64,000 bases of DNA from Lysinibacillus sp. PLM2 (GTDB lineage Bacteria; Bacillota; Bacilli; Bacillales_A; Planococcaceae), in NCBI GenBank assembly GCA_023168345.1, contig AP025689.1, positions 2,926,001 to 2,990,000 of the forward strand, in the 5' to 3' direction. A program made the position numbers and the translations under genes. A model generated the notes under the pieces. That model saw only the letters and a list, made by a program, of their open reading frames with translations, searched no databases and was not told the DNA's origin. Below are positions 46,239 to 54,671 of the stretch, in pieces. The stretch's first letter is position 1, and the number at the start of each line of letters is the position of its first letter.

Positions 46239-46250
46239 CTTTCTCACCCT

Positions 46251-47381
46251 TTATTTTAAAGCTTCTTTTAGCACTTTTAAGTTATCTTCCATAATGCTAA
46301 TATAGCTTGCACCATTTTGTTGATCTTCTTCACTCAAGCCTTCTAGTGTGTTTAACACTGCTGTTTTTGCGTTTAATTCATTTGCAAGTGTTTCTGCAAC
46401 TTTTGATGAAGTATTATCTTCAAAGAAAATTGTGCTGATATTATGTTCCTCTGCAAATTCTTTCAGTTCTTTTAATTGCTTAGCACTCGGTTCATTGTCT
46501 GGAGAAAGACCAGCAATTGGTACTTGAGTCAATCCGTAAGAATCAGCCAAATAACCAAAGGCAGCATGTTGTGTAATAATTTCTTTATTGTTTACATTTG
46601 CTAAAGCTTCCTCATATTGTTTATCTAACTCTTGTAACTTTTGAATATAGTTATTTTTGTTTGTTTCATATACTTCTTTATTTTCTGGATCGATTATCAT
46701 TAATTCAGTTGCAATCGTTTCAACTTCTTTTATAGCCATTTTCGGACTTAACCATAGGTGTGGATCAAATTCGTGATGATGCCCATGTTCGTCATGGTCA
46801 TGTCCTTCATGATCATGCGTTTCTCCCTCATGATTGTGAGATTCACCTTCATGATCGTGGTTATGTGCCTCCCCTTCATGATCGTGAGCTTCACCTTCGT
46901 GACTATGTGTCCCACCTTCGTGGTCATGAGCCTCTTCTTCATGGTCATGATTATGCTCGTGTTCATGGGATCCTTCTGAGAACGGCAGTAGTTCGATGCC
47001 TTCAGATGCATCAATAATAGCTAGATTCGTTGTGTCTACTGTATTTTGAATTTCATCAATCCATGTTTCCATATTTTCATTATTGAAAACTAATGCATCT
47101 GCATTTTGAATAAGCTCTAAGTCTTTCGCAGCTGGCTCCCAGTCATGTGGTTCAACAGATGCTGGGATGAGCATTGAAACGTTTGCTTCATCTCCTACAA
47201 TTTCTTTCGTAAATTCATAAATTGGATAAAAGCTAGTGACAATCTCAAGTTTTTCCTTATCTGTATCATTTTGAGTTTTATTTTCAGATGCATTTTCCGA
47301 ATCATTTGTCGATTGGCACCCAACAAATAGCAATGATGTTGCAAGTAATGAGGCGGTAAATAATAGTTTTTTCATTTTCAT
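46251..47381 (-). CDS. znuA: Zinc-binding lipoprotein ZnuA/AdcA with His-rich loop
   Basis: Extracellular zinc-capture lipoprotein of 376 residues. Lipobox LLFVGC near residue 22. Cluster-9 binding-protein motifs: VTSFYPIYEFTKEIVGD, SMLIPASVEPHDWEPAAKDL and HHEFDPHLWLSPKMAIKEVE, with ligand His in TQHAAFGYLADSYGL. Residues about 138-203 form a low-complexity HD/HE-rich loop (repeats of HDHEGEAHNHDHEG type) that buffers or delivers zinc. The nucleotide repeat creates long spurious frames on both strands. GGGG lies 8 bases before the ATG. Part of the Zur-controlled operon. Confidence 0.95.
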   Translation of the reverse strand: MKMKKLLFTASLLATSLLFVGCQSTNDSENASENKTQNDTDKEKLEIVTSFYPIYEFTKEIVGDEANVSMLIPASVEPHDWEPAAKDLELIQNADALVFNNENMETWIDEIQNTVDTTNLAIIDASEGIELLPFSEGSHEHEHNHDHEEEAHDHEGGTHSHEGEAHDHEGEAHNHDHEGESHNHEGETHDHEGHDHDEHGHHHEFDPHLWLSPKMAIKEVETIATELMIIDPENKEVYETNKNNYIQKLQELDKQYEEALANVNNKEIITQHAAFGYLADSYGLTQVPIAGLSPDNEPSAKQLKELKEFAEEHNISTIFFEDNTSSKVAETLANELNAKTAVLNTLEGLSEEDQQNGASYISIMEDNLKVLKEALK

Positions 47382-47410
47382 TTCAATCCCCTTTTATTAA
47401 AAATATTTGT

Positions 47411-48604
47411 TTAGTTTAAATTCCAATCAAATGGCGTTTCAAATGTCTGCCAATCTTCAGTAAACTCTTCATCTGTTAATAAACACGCATCTAATTCCTT
47501 GATAATTTCTTCCTTCGGTAAATCAATCCCAATAATGACTAATTCTGTTTTACGATCACCAAATTCAGGATCCCAGTTATCTCTTACTTCTGGATTTTCG
47601 TTAAATAGTTGTAGTTGCTCTTCTATTGATAATGACGCCACCCAATAAGATACTGGAGAAATATTTACTGATGAGCCAGCTTGTGAAAAGAGAATGGCGA
47701 CATCGTTATGCCTTGCACTCCATATAAATCCTTTCGAACGAACAATTTCAATCGGCATATTTTCTGCCCAATCTTTAAAACGTTTTGGATGGAAGGGCAT
47801 AGTACGTGTGTAAGTAAAGGAGCTAATTCCGTACTCTTCTGTTTCAGGTGTATGGTTTGCATGTCCTAATTCAAGCTCTTTAAGCCATCCAGCAGATTGT
47901 GAAACACGTTCAAAATCGAATCGTTTAGTATTTAAAATTTCCTGCGGATTAATTTCGCCATATGTAGTACGAATAAACTTCGCTTCTGGTTGTAACGTAC
48001 GCAACACTCTTTCAAGTTGTTCTAGCTGTTCAATTTCAACTAAGTCACATTTATTCAAAATTAGTACATCACAAAATTCAATTTGGTCAATTAATAAATC
48101 AGCAACATCTCGATCGTCTAATTCTCCCACGGCTTCTTTACGATCAAGTAGGCTCTCGCCTGACTGGAAATCTGACCAAAATCGGTTTGCATCGACAACT
48201 GTCACCATCGTATCTAACGAACAAAACTCTGTTAAATCGATCCCAAGCTCCTCATCTATATAAGAAAAAGTTTGGGCTACAGGGATTGGTTCACTAATAC
48301 CTGTCGATTCAATAACGATGTAGTCAATGTTTCCTCGAGCCGCAAGCTTTTGTACTTCAATTAATAAATCCTCACGTAATGTACAGCAAATACAGCCATT
48401 GGATAGCTCAACAAATTTTTCTTCAGTTCTTGAGATACCACTTCCCTTTTCTACTAGCGAAGCATCGATATTTATTTCACTCATATCATTTACAATCACT
48501 GCAACACGTAGATTTTGTTCATTTTTTAGGACATGGTTTAATACTGTTGTCTTCCCCGCTCCAAGGTAACCGCTTAGTACGGTAACTGGAATTTTGTTTG
48601 TCAT
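47411..48604 (-). CDS. zagA: CobW/COG0523 GTPase, zinc metallochaperone (ZagA/YciC-like)
   Basis: GTP-dependent zinc metallochaperone, 397 residues. G1 loop SGYLGAGKTTVLNHVL, the COG0523 zinc motif CICC at 71-74 (LSNGCICCTLREDL), and the switch region YIVIESTGISEPIPV. LILNKCDLVE is the G4 motif. The C-terminal CobW_C domain spans about 240-390 (FHPKRFKDWAENMP, GFIWSARHNDVAILFSQAG). In B. subtilis the homologue is Zur-controlled and supplies zinc to a GTP cyclohydrolase. Here a Zur box lies 16 bases upstream of the ATG and znuACB follows 29 bases downstream. GGGGG precedes the ATG. Confidence 0.93.
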   Translation of the reverse strand: MTNKIPVTVLSGYLGAGKTTVLNHVLKNEQNLRVAVIVNDMSEINIDASLVEKGSGISRTEEKFVELSNGCICCTLREDLLIEVQKLAARGNIDYIVIESTGISEPIPVAQTFSYIDEELGIDLTEFCSLDTMVTVVDANRFWSDFQSGESLLDRKEAVGELDDRDVADLLIDQIEFCDVLILNKCDLVEIEQLEQLERVLRTLQPEAKFIRTTYGEINPQEILNTKRFDFERVSQSAGWLKELELGHANHTPETEEYGISSFTYTRTMPFHPKRFKDWAENMPIEIVRSKGFIWSARHNDVAILFSQAGSSVNISPVSYWVASLSIEEQLQLFNENPEVRDNWDPEFGDRKTELVIIGIDLPKEEIIKELDACLLTDEEFTEDWQTFETPFDWNLN

Positions 48605-48619
48605 TTATACAACCCCCTT

Positions 48620-48640
48620 TAATCGTAATGATTACGTTTT
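48620..48640. promoter_or_regulatory. Zur box upstream of zagA-znuACB
   Basis: AATCGTAATGATTACGTTTT matches the Bacillus Zur palindrome (half-site AAATCGTAAT around a central base), with core CGTAAT-G-ATTACG intact. Confidence 0.9.
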
Positions 48641-48671
48641 AAAAATGCATAAAAAAATTTGATGATTCTTA

Positions 48672-48821
48672 TTATTTTGTTTCCCTGTGCAGAGTCACTC
48701 TTTTAAGACGTGGTGAGTATTTTTTTAATTCCAAACGCTCTGGTGTATTGCGTTTGTTTTTTGTTGTAATGTAATTTTTATCTCCTGTTTCAGTACACGC
48801 TAACGTAACTTGAACTCGCAT
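48672..48821 (-). CDS. rpmG: Ribosomal protein L33, zinc-independent (C-minus) paralogue
   Basis: 49 residues, [20 protein letters not shown] then [20 protein letters not shown] and [15 protein letters not shown] lies 7 bases before the ATG. The zinc-ribbon form has two CxxC pairs (CTEC and CPxC); here only one cysteine remains and the others read T, S and L, so it cannot bind zinc by the usual site. Zur-controlled C-minus ribosomal proteins replace their zinc-containing versions in zinc starvation and free zinc for other uses. A Zur box sits immediately upstream, and the zinc-uptake genes follow. Confidence 0.93.
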   Translation of the reverse strand: MRVQVTLACTETGDKNYITTKNKRNTPERLELKKYSPRLKRVTLHRETK

Positions 48822-48836
48822 TTCTTGCCCCTCCTT

Positions 48837-48857
48837 AAATAGTAATGATTACGATTT
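48837..48857. promoter_or_regulatory. Zur box upstream of rpmG
   Basis: AAATAGTAATGATTACGATT plus T, two mismatches in the left arm from the Bacillus Zur consensus. It lies 16 bases upstream of the rpmG start. Confidence 0.88.
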
Positions 48858-48938
48858 AAAATATTATTCCTATTATTGAATTATGTCAAGAGTTTAAACA
48901 AAATTTTAAGAAATCCCCCTATAGCTAATAATAAAAAA

Positions 48939-48980
48939 CGGCTTAAAACCCTTTAATTTCAGGTTTAAGCCGCTAATATA
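48939..48980 (-). terminator. Terminator of the YkvI-like gene
   Basis: CGGCTTAAACC pairs with GGTTTTAAGCCG (minus strand), followed by TTTTTTATT. Confidence 0.85.
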
Positions 48981-49049
48981 TTTTTTTTATAACTGCTTTT
49001 ACTTGGTAAGAAAAGTTCCGCATGAGATTCTTTCTATAAATCTATTAAA

Positions 49050-50114
49050 CTATGCAGCCACTACTTTTTCTCGTCTATTTTTGCGAACCCATGCAATTAC
49101 TACTGCGATGATTAACGCAAAGCCTAAGTAACCCATTGTAGAATAAACTTTTCCAACTAATGTTGTAAATCCTACTAAGCTTGCTACAAATCCTAATACT
49201 CCAACAACAGCTATAGTTGGTCTGAATGCTTTTTTATCTGGAGCCACAAATCGAACTGTAAATGCGTAGAACATTCCTACAGCCGTGTTATACATCATAC
49301 CAAGTAATGCAATCCCCATTAACACGCCCACTGCCGGATGAATTTGCTTAGCTAGTTCCAAAGTTGGCATATCCATACCGCCAACAACATCCATTTTCAC
49401 AAACATGGTTAAGTTGATTAAAATAATTAATACCCCTAGCATGATACCGCCTAAAATACCACCTGTACCAGCTACTTTACTATCCTTTTCAGTGCCTCCC
49501 ATTACGATTAAAAGAGCTGCACCTGCTGCGATATTATATGAAACATATAGTAATGCACCCATAAACCAGTTAGAAGCGGCACTCGCTTGATCAGCAGCAA
49601 GTGTATTTGCCTCTGTTAAGGAAATATCCATCGTAAATAAAGAATAGATTAAGATAATAAAAATAATGATCATTAAATACGGTGTGATGACTGCAATTAG
49701 ATTTATTATATTTTTTAGATTTAACAAAAGCGTTGCTATCGTTAATACAACCATGATGATGCTACCAATCATTGGGTCAATTCCGAACATTTGATTAAAT
49801 GTGGAGCCAGCACCCGCAAACATGACAACTGCTACCCCAAACAAGAAGAATGTAATAAGGATGTCTAACACTGCTCCAATGTAACGACCGCCAATATAGT
49901 ATATTACCCCTTTATGTGAAGTAGTTTGTAGCTTTGAGCCAAGCTGTGCTAAAGTCATTCCTAAAAAGGCAAAGGCAATTGTAGCTACGATTGCTCCTAC
50001 AATTCCAAGGAAACCGAAACTCGTAAAATACTGCATAATTTCTTGACCGGATGCAAAACCAGCACCGACAATTAGTCCGACGAAGGCTCCACCAATTTGT
50101 AAACTCTTTTTCAT
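49050..50114 (-). CDS. YkvI-like multispanning membrane protein, putative transporter
   Basis: 354 residues with about ten membrane helices. The N-terminus GGAFVGLIVGAGFASGQEIM is characteristic of the YkvI family, distantly related to branched-chain amino-acid carriers and LeuT-fold transporters; the GAGFASGQE signature resembles an unwound ion/substrate site. Substrate unknown. GCAGGTG precedes the ATG. It is downstream of the D-amino-acid conversion operon and in the same direction, but a hairpin at 50174-50220 intervenes. Confidence 0.8.
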   Translation of the reverse strand: MKKSLQIGGAFVGLIVGAGFASGQEIMQYFTSFGFLGIVGAIVATIAFAFLGMTLAQLGSKLQTTSHKGVIYYIGGRYIGAVLDILITFFLFGVAVVMFAGAGSTFNQMFGIDPMIGSIIMVVLTIATLLLNLKNIINLIAVITPYLMIIIFIILIYSLFTMDISLTEANTLAADQASAASNWFMGALLYVSYNIAAGAALLIVMGGTEKDSKVAGTGGILGGIMLGVLIILINLTMFVKMDVVGGMDMPTLELAKQIHPAVGVLMGIALLGMMYNTAVGMFYAFTVRFVAPDKKAFRPTIAVVGVLGFVASLVGFTTLVGKVYSTMGYLGFALIIAVVIAWVRKNRREKVVAA

Positions 50115-50173
50115 ATAATTTCACCTGCTATTTTAATAGTTTTGAAATATTTAAAAATTCTGAAAAAATAGTA

Positions 50174-50220
50174 TACGATTTATCCTTAAGCATCTTCATT
50201 CGATGCTCAAGGATTTCGTA
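50174..50220 (-). terminator. Terminator/hairpin after the racemase gene
   Basis: TACGA-AATCCTTGAGCATC pairs with GATGCTTAAGGAT-AAATCGTA around GAATGAA; it begins right at the racemase stop codon. The T-run comes about 7 bases later, so read-through into the transporter gene is possible. Confidence 0.7.
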
Positions 50221-51327
50221 TTATTTATAAACCTTTTTATCTACTGTATAGGATTCAACCGTATCTACATTCACTTTGTAGCCAATACCAACTGTTTGTG
50301 GCACTTGAATATAGCCGTCTTCCGCTACAACTTCTGGGTCGATAATATCCTTTTCCCAATAACGACTTGAGCTAGCTGTATCCCCTGGTAAAATGAAGTT
50401 CGATAATGTTGTTAATGCAACGTTATGGGCACGTCCAATCCCTGACTCAAGCATACCGCCACACCAAACAGGGATGCCCTGTGATTCACAGTAGTCATGA
50501 ATTTTTTTCGCCTCTGTTAAACCACCTACACGACCGATTTTAATGTTAATAATTTTCGTTGCTCCAAGCTCTACAGCTTTACGAGCGTCCTCAAGGGAGT
50601 GAATGCTTTCATCTAAACAAATTGGTGTCTTCATTTGTTTTTGTAATGTCGCATGATCAATAATATCGTCAGATGCTAACGGTTGCTCCACCATTGTCAA
50701 ATTAAATTCATCTAATTGCTTTAACAATTCTGCATCTTCCAAACGATAAGCTGAATTTGCATCTGCCATTATAGCAACATCCGGGAACTTTTGACGTAAT
50801 GTGCGCATGACATCCACATCCCAACCTGGCTTTATTTTTACTTTGATTCTTTTATAACCTTCTTTTACATAGCCATCTACAATAGTTACTAATTCATCAA
50901 TGCTTTTTTGAATTCCTATACTGATGCCTACTTCAATTTTGTCTTTTTTACCGCCAAGAGCAGATGCTAACGATTGGTTTGTTTGTTGTGCGTAAATGTC
51001 CCAAACAGCACCTTCAATCGTTGATTTTGCCATGTTGTTTTTACGAATTGGCTCAAATATTTCATTTACTTCATCCGGATGAGTAATCTCTTTATTTAAA
51101 AGCAGAGGGATTAAAAAATCCTCTAGCATGTGCCAGTTCGTTTTTAATGTTTCCTCATTGTACCAAGGAGAGTGGAATGCTACCGATTCTCCCCAACCAA
51201 CAGTACCGTCCTCATCCTTTGCTTCCAAAAGTAAAAATTCCTTATCTTCAAAGGTTCCAAAGCTTGTTGTAAATGGATCCTTCAATTTCATTTTCAAATG
51301 TCGGATTGTAATTTCAGTAATTTTCAT
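50221..51327 (-). CDS. N-succinylamino acid racemase / o-succinylbenzoate synthase family (enolase superfamily)
   Basis: Enolase-superfamily enzyme of 368 residues from the ATG 51327, with GGAGGGG 6 bases upstream. Catalytic acid/bases are Lys164 (KxK in [10 protein letters not shown]) and Lys263 (NIKIGRVGG). Metal ligands are Asp189 (MADANSAY), Glu214 (VEQPLA) and Asp239 (CLDESIHS). The family racemises N-acylamino acids and in some hosts also makes o-succinylbenzoate for menaquinone. Here its partners are a GNAT protein and an M20 hydrolase, not men genes, which favours the NSAR role of D-to-L conversion. Confidence 0.9.
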   Translation of the reverse strand: MKITEITIRHLKMKLKDPFTTSFGTFEDKEFLLLEAKDEDGTVGWGESVAFHSPWYNEETLKTNWHMLEDFLIPLLLNKEITHPDEVNEIFEPIRKNNMAKSTIEGAVWDIYAQQTNQSLASALGGKKDKIEVGISIGIQKSIDELVTIVDGYVKEGYKRIKVKIKPGWDVDVMRTLRQKFPDVAIMADANSAYRLEDAELLKQLDEFNLTMVEQPLASDDIIDHATLQKQMKTPICLDESIHSLEDARKAVELGATKIINIKIGRVGGLTEAKKIHDYCESQGIPVWCGGMLESGIGRAHNVALTTLSNFILPGDTASSSRYWEKDIIDPEVVAEDGYIQVPQTVGIGYKVNVDTVESYTVDKKVYK

Positions 51328-51328
51328 A

Positions 51329-52138
51329 TTAAACCCCTCCAAGTGCTAACGTATCTTTTTTGACAAAGATATAATTATTCCATTGATTATTCTTTTGAAG
51401 TCGAACTGCCACGTATCCTGCCGCAAATACGGCTTGAAACACTTTACGAGTTTCCATTCGCCAGTGCATTGCATGTTCCTGGCTCGTTGCTTTTAAGCTT
51501 TGAAAATCTAGTGGAACTGGTAGTGAGTACACATCTTCCGTTAGATTTTCAAGTGCGGTTACCTGTAATTTAGGTAAACCTGTTTCGTCGAAAAGGATTT
51601 CACCAAGTGCTTGTGGATTTGCCATCGTTGGTTCGATTTGGTTTTCAACATATTCACTTTTTAAATGCCAATGCACTTCAAAGCGATCTGTTGGCAAGCC
51701 TTTATTAAATCCGTCCTTCATATTGCCGTAGCAATTTTCAATATATATGTTGCAAATACCGTTTAGCTTTGTCAGATTCAAATAGCCGTTACGTGTTTCC
51801 AGGGGATCGAAGGTCCAATGCATGTCATCAAAGCCCTTTTGGATGGCAATATTTCTTTGCGCATGCTTTAACCGTTCACCAATTCTTTGTGACCGATAGG
51901 CTTCGTCAATTCCAAGCATATGTGAACAAAGATACGCTTTCCCGTTTTTAAATCCGGCAAAACCGTAGCTAAACCCTATAAGCTTTTCACCGTCATATGC
52001 GCCGACCATAATGCCGCCATTTTTCACGGCAGTTAAGGTTTGATGGGTAGGCAGTGGTATACTTCCCCAAATATTACTTTCTAGTTGTTGTACTTGCTCC
52101 AGTTCCTCAACGGTTTTTAATTCTTTAATCACGATCAA
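51329..52138 (-). CDS. GNAT N-acyltransferase, probable D-amino-acid N-succinyltransferase
   Basis: 269 residues with a GNAT fold in the first half: [39 protein letters not shown] (the acetyl-CoA pyrophosphate loop), [23 protein letters not shown]. It belongs to the group found beside N-succinylamino acid racemase, where it transfers succinyl from succinyl-CoA to D-amino acids. The start is a TTG at 52138, or a GTG at 52132, just past the M20 stop codon; no strong ribosome site is seen and translational coupling is likely. Its stop codon lies one base from the racemase ATG. Confidence 0.82.
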   Translation of the reverse strand: MIVIKELKTVEELEQVQQLESNIWGSIPLPTHQTLTAVKNGGIMVGAYDGEKLIGFSYGFAGFKNGKAYLCSHMLGIDEAYRSQRIGERLKHAQRNIAIQKGFDDMHWTFDPLETRNGYLNLTKLNGICNIYIENCYGNMKDGFNKGLPTDRFEVHWHLKSEYVENQIEPTMANPQALGEILFDETGLPKLQVTALENLTEDVYSLPVPLDFQSLKATSQEHAMHWRMETRKVFQAVFAAGYVAVRLQKNNQWNNYIFVKKDTLALGGV

Positions 52139-52140
52139 TT

Positions 52141-53271
52141 TTATTCACTTCTTTCCACTTCTTGTAATGCATTAAGGAGCGCTCTTGTAATGATACGTGC
52201 TCCCACAGGTAATTGTTGTTGGTTGAAGTTCATTTGTGGATGATGAAGTCCCGGTGTTACACCACAACCAAGGCCAAGCATTGTTGTCTTAAGGTGTGGT
52301 CGTGAATAGGAATAGAAATGAAAATCCTCTCCACCAGGCGTAACGACTTCTGGTGCACAATGTTCTTCGCCGACCGTTTCGATAATAGCCTGCCTCATGA
52401 TGGCTTTTGCTTCATCATCAACTTGAGCTGCCACGATATGAGCACCTACATTTGTTGTGATTGTGGCTCCGTATAACTTACTAACTGCTTCAACTGCCCT
52501 TTCAAAGCCTTCTGTTAAGGCCGCCATCGTTTCATTTGTTTGTGCACGGGTATCAATGCTGAAGGTTGCAGTACCTGGAATGATATTTGCAGAAATCCCT
52601 CCTGCTTGAAGCTGGGTCATTTTGATTGAACCTGACTCTGCTGGACTAATCCAAATTCGTTTTAGTGCATCTACTAATGCAGCAGCGACTTCTATCGCAT
52701 TCACTCCATATTCAGGTAGTGCACCGTGTGCTTCCACTCCTGAAATCGTTCCTGTAATAAGCTTCGCGGCACCGTGATAGAGTGCTGGAGAGTGAGTACC
52801 ATCTGAAAGCTCGACTAGAGGACGAACATGAACCCCAAATAAATACTCCAATGTATCGATAATACCTTTTTGGGTAATTGCTTTTGCGCCCCCCGCCTTT
52901 TCTTCAGCAGGCTGGAAAATTAGTCGAACTGCACCAGGCAATGAATCTTTTTGTTCCTTTAACAAAAGCGCTACACCGATTGCCATTGTCATATGGCCAT
53001 CATGTCCACAGGAATGATTGGCTTTAAACTCACCATCAACCTCCTGCCATAGTGCGTCAATGTCTGTACGAAATCCAACTTTAGGTACCCCTGGTCCAAT
53101 ATCAACATATAGACCGGTCATATCTTCAAATGTTTGTGGCACTAAACCCTCTTCTTTAAGAAATTCAGCTAAATAAGCGGTAGTATTCACTTCTTTCCAG
53201 CTGATTTCAGGATTTGCGTGTAAATGTGCAAAAACCTTTTGCATACGCTCAGTCAATTGCTGTTCTTCCAT
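52141..53271 (-). CDS. M20 amidohydrolase, probable N-succinyl-L-amino acid hydrolase
   Basis: 376 residues, M20D (amidohydrolase/hippurate hydrolase) type. Dinuclear metal site motifs: NHSCGHDGHMTMAIG, FQPAEEKAGGAKAI, FGVHVRP and GGEDFHFYS. The dimerisation lid occupies about 180-285. GGAGGTGATC lies 4 bases before the ATG. In the racemase operon it would remove the succinyl group from the L-isomer, making D-to-L conversion irreversible. Confidence 0.88.
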   Translation of the reverse strand: MEEQQLTERMQKVFAHLHANPEISWKEVNTTAYLAEFLKEEGLVPQTFEDMTGLYVDIGPGVPKVGFRTDIDALWQEVDGEFKANHSCGHDGHMTMAIGVALLLKEQKDSLPGAVRLIFQPAEEKAGGAKAITQKGIIDTLEYLFGVHVRPLVELSDGTHSPALYHGAAKLITGTISGVEAHGALPEYGVNAIEVAAALVDALKRIWISPAESGSIKMTQLQAGGISANIIPGTATFSIDTRAQTNETMAALTEGFERAVEAVSKLYGATITTNVGAHIVAAQVDDEAKAIMRQAIIETVGEEHCAPEVVTPGGEDFHFYSYSRPHLKTTMLGLGCGVTPGLHHPQMNFNQQQLPVGARIITRALLNALQEVERSE

Positions 53272-53276
53272 TTAGA

Positions 53277-54137
53277 TCACCTCCATCGATTTGCAATAAA
53301 ACTATTTTGAAAATCATCATATTTTACACGTTGTTGATTATAATACTCTACGTCATGGGACATCATGCCAACTACCAAGGTATTTAAAAAAGCGATCAAC
53401 GCTGGCATCATATCAATTGTTGATAATTCCTTTTGTTGTAAAACAAAGGACTCGTTTGCAAATTGATTGATCGGTGCGACATTTGAATCAGTAATCGCTA
53501 CCGTATAAACACCTCGTTTTCTAAATTCCTCAGTTATTTGAATAGGCTCCTTATAATAGCGGTGCAATGAAATGACGATGGCAAGAGAAGATTCATCTAA
53601 TTCTTGAAGGGTGCGAATTAGCATACCCGTTTCTGTTTGGACGAGTTTGACATTAGGTCTAAGAATATTCAATGTAAACTGAAACCACTGAGCCGCAAAA
53701 CTTGATGCCCCTTCCCCAACGAGATAAATACTTTTCGCTTCATGCATTTTTTTCGTCGTTTCATGAAACTGCTCAGGACTGATTTGTTTCGCAATTGTAG
53801 CAATTTGAACGCTCGTTTGCCCCATCACCTTTTCACAAAGCTGTTGCTCCTTAAAAAGTCCCTCTTTAGATGAAACATAATTGCCCAAAGTACTATTCGT
53901 ATTATTCTCAAATAAATACATAGTTAGCTCTTTTTGCAGTTGAGCGTAGCCATTTAAACCAATTGCATAGCAGAAGCGAATGACCGTCGTCTCACTTGTT
54001 CCAGCCAGTTTTCCTACCTCTGTCGCAGAATGAATCCCAACATAAGTTGGATTATTCAAAACAAAATTCGCCACCTTTTGCTGCGATTTAGATAATGAAT
54101 TATAGCGTTGTTCAATAGTATCTTTAATCGTCGCCAT
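53277..54137 (-). CDS. RpiR/MurR family regulator (HTH + SIS)
   Basis: 286 residues. N-terminal HTH_6 at 1-77 (NPTYVGIHSATEVGKLAGTS, ETTVIRFCYAIGLNGYAQLQ). The C-terminal SIS sugar-phosphate-binding domain is at about 125-260 (SIYLVGEGASSFAAQWFQFT, SLAIVISLHRYYKEP). The start ATG lies 15 bases from GGAGG, so efficiency may be modest. It leads the D-amino-acid operon. RpiR proteins often sense phosphosugars such as MurNAc-6-P, which would link the operon to peptidoglycan turnover; this link is inferred. Confidence 0.88.
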   Translation of the reverse strand: MATIKDTIEQRYNSLSKSQQKVANFVLNNPTYVGIHSATEVGKLAGTSETTVIRFCYAIGLNGYAQLQKELTMYLFENNTNSTLGNYVSSKEGLFKEQQLCEKVMGQTSVQIATIAKQISPEQFHETTKKMHEAKSIYLVGEGASSFAAQWFQFTLNILRPNVKLVQTETGMLIRTLQELDESSLAIVISLHRYYKEPIQITEEFRKRGVYTVAITDSNVAPINQFANESFVLQQKELSTIDMMPALIAFLNTLVVGMMSHDVEYYNQQRVKYDDFQNSFIANRWR

Positions 54138-54174
54138 ATGGTTCGGTGGAAGCCTCCCCTTTATTTTTCGTTAT

Positions 54175-54194
54175 TTTGAAGTCTAGGCTTCAAA
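54175..54194. promoter_or_regulatory. Candidate RpiR operator
   Basis: Inverted repeat TTTGAAG-TCTAGG-CTTCAAA just downstream of the predicted transcription start of the RpiR operon. Confidence 0.6.
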
Positions 54195-54206
54195 TTTATA
54201 TCTAGT

Positions 54207-54235
54207 AATCTAACATGAATAAGAAAGAGATGCAA
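54207..54235 (-). promoter_or_regulatory. Sigma-A promoter of the RpiR-M20-GNAT-racemase operon
   Basis: Minus strand TTGCAT (54235-54230), 17-base spacer and TAGATT (54212-54207). Confidence 0.55.
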
Positions 54236-54577
54236 GGAATTTTCAGAATTTTTTTATTTGTTTGTTTTTATTAGTTTTGTGGATATAGTAGAAAGCCGTT
54301 TTAAATAAAAAATAATGTAAATGGGCTAGAAAATATAGTCATTAATGTACAAGTGGAACATCTTAAAAATTTATATTAAGTTTACAGGATTTAAGTTATC
54401 AATCTTCTTTTTAAATCCTTCATTAAATGCAGATCATCTTATATGGTTTTGAACCCGTTCGTTAACTAGTTTTTGAACTTTGATTTCCTCATTAAATTAA
54501 TTTATAGCCCAATTTTTGTAAATTCAAGATTTAGCATTTTTACATAAAATAAATATTTACTTTCTTTATCTTAATAA
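54236..54577. other. AT-rich gap between divergent operons
   Basis: No gene, RNA or repeat recognised. Confidence 0.5.
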
Positions 54578-54614
54578 TTGCTCAACAAATGTTCGTTACT
54601 ATAAAAATGAGCAA
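54578..54614 (+). promoter_or_regulatory. Promoter and candidate DeoR operator of the glycerol-1-phosphate cluster
   Basis: TTGCTCA (54578-54584) and TGAGCAA (54608-54614) form an inverted repeat. It encloses a -10-like TATAAA (54600-54605); TTGCTC could serve as -35 at 16-base spacing. A repressor bound here would cover the promoter. Confidence 0.45.
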
Positions 54615-54671
54615 AATCAATCATAACCTTTCAAAATTCACGAAAGAATATGAGAGAAATAGGAGGATTTA

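Noticed and set aside
46748-47017. Three overlapping open frames in the znuA region (Met- or His-rich)
   Set aside because: They are shadows of the repetitive His-rich codons of znuA and have no ribosome sites.
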